DNA of 64,000 bases, taken from assembly GCA_017617635.1 (NCBI GenBank), contig JAFZVW010000013.1, forward strand, positions 1 through 64,000, written 5' to 3'. The stretch comes from Bacteroidaceae bacterium (GTDB lineage Bacteria; Bacteroidota; Bacteroidia; Bacteroidales; Bacteroidaceae). The notes beneath the pieces are model-generated. The model searched no databases and was not told the DNA's origin. It worked only from the letters and a program-made list of their open reading frames with translations. Numbering within the stretch: position 1 is the first letter of the stretch; each line of letters starts with the position of its first letter. The position numbers and the translations under genes were made by a program. Positions 61,348 through 64,000 of this stretch are shown one piece after another.

Positions 61348-62526
61348 TTACATACGTCTTATGGACAATTGCGTTATGTCATCGCTTTGTGGCGCATTCC
61401 TGACAAAATCGTGAATGTCGTCTGTTACGTTATGGATGATTTCTTCAGGAGTGGACTTGGAAACTCTGGAAAGCAGACTTGTCAGCCTTTCCTCTCCATA
61501 CTGTTCTTTGTTGGCGTTTTCAGCCTCTGTAACACCATCGGTGAAAAGGTATATGGTATCTCCCTTCTGCAAAGTAATATGTCCAGAGTGGAACTCCAGG
61601 CCTTCAAAGGCACCTAAAACCATATTGCCTGCAGTGGGGATTTCCTCAATCTGACCGTTATTGCGAACTATATACGGAGGGTTATGTCCGGCATTCGTGT
61701 AGTCAATCTCACCTGTTTCCAGGTTCAGAATGCCATAAAATACAGTGACGAACATCGAGTTTACGCTCTCGTCAGCCAGCATGTCGTTCACGGCAGACAT
61801 ACATTCGCTACTGGTTATGCCACGCATTCCCGTTGCCTTTATCAGGGTGCGGCTCACCGCCATGAATATGGCAGCCGGAACACCTTTGCCGCTGACATCA
61901 GCCATCACAAAACCCATATGTGTCGGATCAATGGCAAAGAAATCATAGAAATCCCCGCCTACGTCCTTCGCCGCCTCCATGCTGGCAGCCAACAGGTAAC
62001 CGGATGCACAATCAGGTTGCAGCTTATAGCCCGTAAGGTCAAAGTTATGCGGAAGAATGGCCTGTTGTATTTCGCGTGCGACAGACAAATCCGAATGTAT
62101 GTCTTTCAGTTCCTTGCGGTCTTTTTGTGCCGAGTGTACAAATTCCAGCTGTTCCACAGCCTTCTCGATTGTACGCTCCAGATCCTCCAGGTCAATTGGC
62201 TTTGTGGCAAAATCAAATGCACCGTTGTTCATCGCCTGCCTTATATTGTCCATGTCTCCATAGGCACTGACCATAATCACGCGAATAGCAGGGTTGCGCA
62301 TCTCGTTGATACGTGCCAGCAAGGTCAGACCATCCATCTCGGGCATGTTGATATCACTAAGGATAATTTCAATGTCAGGATGCTGCAGCATTGTCTGCAG
62401 CGCTTCCAGTCCATTGTGGGCGAAGTAGAACTCGTACTCTCCCTTGCGTATTTTCCTGCGGAAATATTGTGTCAGAAGCAGCTCCAGGTCTACCTCATCA
62501 TCCACACTTAAAATTTTTACTGCCAT
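61348..62526 (-). CDS. response regulator fused to SpoIIE-type PP2C phosphatase
   Basis: A 392-residue protein. The receiver domain (~1-120) has acidic residues Asp9/Asp10, phospho-acceptor Asp58 (LSDINMPEMDG), a Ser in VMVSAYG and Lys in FATKPID. A coiled-coil linker (~125-150) connects to a SpoIIE/RsbU-like phosphatase (~165-392), with GGDFYDFF, MADVSGKGVPAA, NAGHNPPY and LFTDGVTEA. Phosphorylation of the receiver should control dephosphorylation of a protein target, classically a STAS anti-anti-sigma protein, none of which is in this window. It is the first gene of the signalling operon. Confidence 0.92.
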   Translation of the reverse strand: MAVKILSVDDEVDLELLLTQYFRRKIRKGEYEFYFAHNGLEALQTMLQHPDIEIILSDINMPEMDGLTLLARINEMRNPAIRVIMVSAYGDMDNIRQAMNNGAFDFATKPIDLEDLERTIEKAVEQLEFVHSAQKDRKELKDIHSDLSVAREIQQAILPHNFDLTGYKLQPDCASGYLLAASMEAAKDVGGDFYDFFAIDPTHMGFVMADVSGKGVPAAIFMAVSRTLIKATGMRGITSSECMSAVNDMLADESVNSMFVTVFYGILNLETGEIDYTNAGHNPPYIVRNNGQIEEIPTAGNMVLGAFEGLEFHSGHITLQKGDTIYLFTDGVTEAENANKEQYGEERLTSLLSRVSKSTPEEIIHNVTDDIHDFVRNAPQSDDITQLSIRRM

Positions 62527-62574
62527 AGCGTAGGGTAGGGTGCTTGCTACACCCCGTTTGATTGTATTTGGCAG

Positions 62575-62582
62575 TAAAGATA
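62575..62582 (-). promoter_or_regulatory. possible -7 element of the signalling operon
   Basis: On the minus strand TATCTTTA differs from TAnnTTTG at the last base. A short GGGTG/CACCC hairpin (62538-62554) lies in the leader just before the ATG. This is a weak prediction. Confidence 0.3.
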
Positions 62583-62616
62583 AAAAAAAATAATTAAACG
62601 CCCATTCAATTAGCGA

Positions 62617-63033
62617 CTAAATGTCGTCAAAGTCAAAATCAAGTAGTAAATCAGGCACATCTTCCTTGAATTCATCCAAGCTCCGTCTGTCCTTTTTGGT
62701 AGGCCTTCCAAGTCCTTTGGCACGATTTACAAATCCCGAAATACGATTCATTTCCAACAATTCGTATTGTTCCGGAGAAGTGATGTTCTCCATCATTTCC
62801 GGGACCAGTTTTGCTCCGACACGATTCTCGATAGGCTGTTTTACACGGAAACAGAATGTAACAGGAGGCTTACGGACGGAAACAACATCCCCCTCGCGCA
62901 CCATACGTGAAGGCTTGACCTGCGTACCACCGACACACACCTGCCCCTTCTTGCAGGCAGATGCAGCAATCGTACGTGTCTTGAATACACGTACAGCCCA
63001 TAGCCATTTGTCGATTCTTGCCTCGTTTCCCAT
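62617..63033 (-). CDS. S4-domain RNA-binding protein (Hsp15-like)
   Basis: A 138-residue protein starting at the ATG at 63033. Residues ~5-65 form an S4 RNA-binding domain (ARIDKWLWAVRVFKTRTIAA, KKGQVCVGGTQVKPSRMV), matching the Hsp15/HslR group. Such proteins rescue stalled 50S subunits carrying peptidyl-tRNA. The C-terminal acidic tail (LLLDFDFDDI) is distinctive. It follows pth by 14 bases, and the pair fits a role in clearing stalled peptidyl-tRNA. Confidence 0.88.
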   Translation of the reverse strand: MGNEARIDKWLWAVRVFKTRTIAASACKKGQVCVGGTQVKPSRMVREGDVVSVRKPPVTFCFRVKQPIENRVGAKLVPEMMENITSPEQYELLEMNRISGFVNRAKGLGRPTKKDRRSLDEFKEDVPDLLLDFDFDDI

Positions 63034-63047
63034 TATATAATAAACAA

Positions 63048-63614
63048 TCACTTGTTGTTGTAATGGCACATGGCAAAGTCAATTCCGCTCAGGGCAAAAG
63101 CCTTAATTGCGTCAATTGCCACCAATGCGCGTTCGTCGCACAGCTTGTCCTCTTCTTCGGGGAAGGTACTCAGTACGAAGTCCACCTGGCAGCCTCTGGG
63201 GTAGTCATTGCCTATTCCGAATTTCAACCTGCTGTATTTCTCCGTACCAAGCATCTGCGCAATATGCTTCAGGCCATTATGCCCGGCCGAACTTCCACCT
63301 GGTTTCAAACGGATGGCACCGACAGGAAGTGACAGGTCGTCAACGACAACCAATAGGTTTTCCAGCGGAATCTTCTCCTCCTGTAGCCAGTAGCGTACGG
63401 CATTTCCAGACAGATTCATGAATGTCGTAGGCTTGAGCAGTGTAAGTTCAGCATTCTTCACGCGACAGTGGGCCACAAATCCGTATCTGCGGTCTTCAAA
63501 AGAAATGTTGGATGCCTTTGCGAAGGCATCCAACACTCTGAATCCTATGTTGTGTCGGGTACCTTGGTATTCGCTGCCAGGGTTGCCCAATCCAACAATC
63601 AAGAATTTTGCCAT
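63048..63614 (-). CDS. pth: peptidyl-tRNA hydrolase
   Basis: A 188-residue enzyme that releases tRNA from prematurely dissociated peptidyl-tRNA. Catalytic His21 lies in TRHNIGF. The GNPG start, [23 protein letters not shown] and [13 protein letters not shown] motifs are intact. The start lies two bases after the L25 stop, so the two are tightly coupled, as is common in bacteria. Confidence 0.95.
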   Translation of the reverse strand: MAKFLIVGLGNPGSEYQGTRHNIGFRVLDAFAKASNISFEDRRYGFVAHCRVKNAELTLLKPTTFMNLSGNAVRYWLQEEKIPLENLLVVVDDLSLPVGAIRLKPGGSSAGHNGLKHIAQMLGTEKYSRLKFGIGNDYPRGCQVDFVLSTFPEEEDKLCDERALVAIDAIKAFALSGIDFAMCHYNNK

Positions 63615-63616
63615 TT

Positions 63617-64000
63617 TTATTCGTTAGCCTTGGCAGCAGCACTCATGGCGCTACGTGTCATCTTAACCTGGCATACAACAACGCTGGCAGGTGTAACCAA
63701 CTCCAGGCCTTCGAAGCTCAGGTCAGCAACCTTGATTGTCTTTCCGAGACCCAGGTTTGTAACATCGATTTCCAGACGCTCAGGAATCTGAGTGTATATG
63801 GCACGAACCTTCAGACTGCGGACACTTGCAGCCAGCTTACCACCGGCACGTACACCCTCTGCCAGACCGTTGAGCTTGATAGGCACGGCAATAACGATAG
63901 GCTTCTTGTCTGTGATTTCATAGAAATCAATGTGCAGCAGCTTGTCAGTTACAGGATGGAACTGAAGCTCCTTGACGATAGCCTTGTGCTCCTTGCCGTC
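63617..64000 (-). CDS. rplY: 50S ribosomal protein L25/general stress protein Ctc (partial)
   Basis: The frame is open to the window edge on the minus strand, so the N-terminus is missing; about 127 C-terminal residues are present. [32 protein letters not shown] and the final [12 protein letters not shown] match the Ctc/TL5 branch of L25, which binds 5S rRNA. The stop is two bases before pth. A Met at 63886 is internal, not the start. Confidence 0.93.
   Translation of the reverse strand, partial: DGKEHKAIVKELQFHPVTDKLLHIDFYEITDKKPIVIAVPIKLNGLAEGVRAGGKLAASVRSLKVRAIYTQIPERLEIDVTNLGLGKTIKVADLSFEGLELVTPASVVVCQVKMTRSAMSAAAKANE

Overview
The window looks like a Bacteroidota chromosome, most likely Prevotellaceae or a close Bacteroidales relative. 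Three things point there. Upstream regions repeatedly carry the Bacteroidota promoter form TTTG-N19/20-TAnnTTTG, and Shine-Dalgarno sequences are mostly weak. Lipoproteins, TonB-dependent receptors, OB-fold/DUF5689 surface proteins and BspA-type leucine-rich repeats are abundant. Two secreted proteins share a C-terminal tail of the (Y/W)DLxGRK...GVxI type. The genus is inferred, not proven.

Layout. 1-335: end of an rRNA operon (23S 3' end, 5S, terminator). 482-7951: a lipoprotein, a DUF308 membrane protein, a secreted endonuclease I, truA, a DUF3256 protein, a NUC-type nuclease lipoprotein, ribosomal protein L31 with a possible structured leader, and a nitrilase-family amidase. 7988-14225: an outer-membrane operon (TonB-dependent receptor, DUF5689 lipoprotein, OB-fold lipoprotein) divergent from a secreted EEP-family nuclease. 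14330-19152: fba, mrp/apbC, an esterase, trmB and a membrane coiled-coil protein. 19267-23013: a GH31 glycosidase carrying dockerin- and cohesin-like modules. 23174-24828: a HipA-like kinase/DUF3037 cassette, AT-rich and bracketed by related repeats. 24584-39112: an accessory surface-protein region with degenerate BspA fragments, a membrane-bound AraC-type regulator, a roughly 3400-codon surface-protein frame split by one in-frame amber codon, a 50-residue peptide gene and a fimbrillin-like lipoprotein. 39242-39953: a small protein plus GNAT enzyme resembling a toxin-antitoxin pair.

39978-53755 is mostly housekeeping: ABC exporter, NAD kinase, DJ-1 protein, recG, pepT, dnaG, folE, SPOR protein, triosephosphate isomerase (read in frame with an upstream DoxX/MauE-like membrane protein), DUF1599, an M23/LysM peptidase and ndk. 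53880-62526 is a tightly overlapping five-gene signalling operon: response regulator-SpoIIE phosphatase, membrane WD40/coiled-coil protein, propeller/Y_Y_Y sensor whose kinase domain lacks the phospho-accepting His, a compact soluble histidine kinase that has it, and a TonB-dependent receptor with an N-terminal helical-repeat segment. 62617-64000 is an S4 RNA-binding protein, pth and ribosomal protein L25 (cut by the window edge).

The signalling operon, the nuclease/OB-fold/TonB receptor neighbourhood and the interrupted giant surface protein are the strongest candidates for undescribed biology. Other points to check are the isomerase fusion ORF, the L31 leader pseudoknot, the apparently leaderless dnaG and ndk mRNAs, and the repeat-flanked kinase cassette. 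All assignments come from reading the sequence and from memory of protein families; no database search was run.
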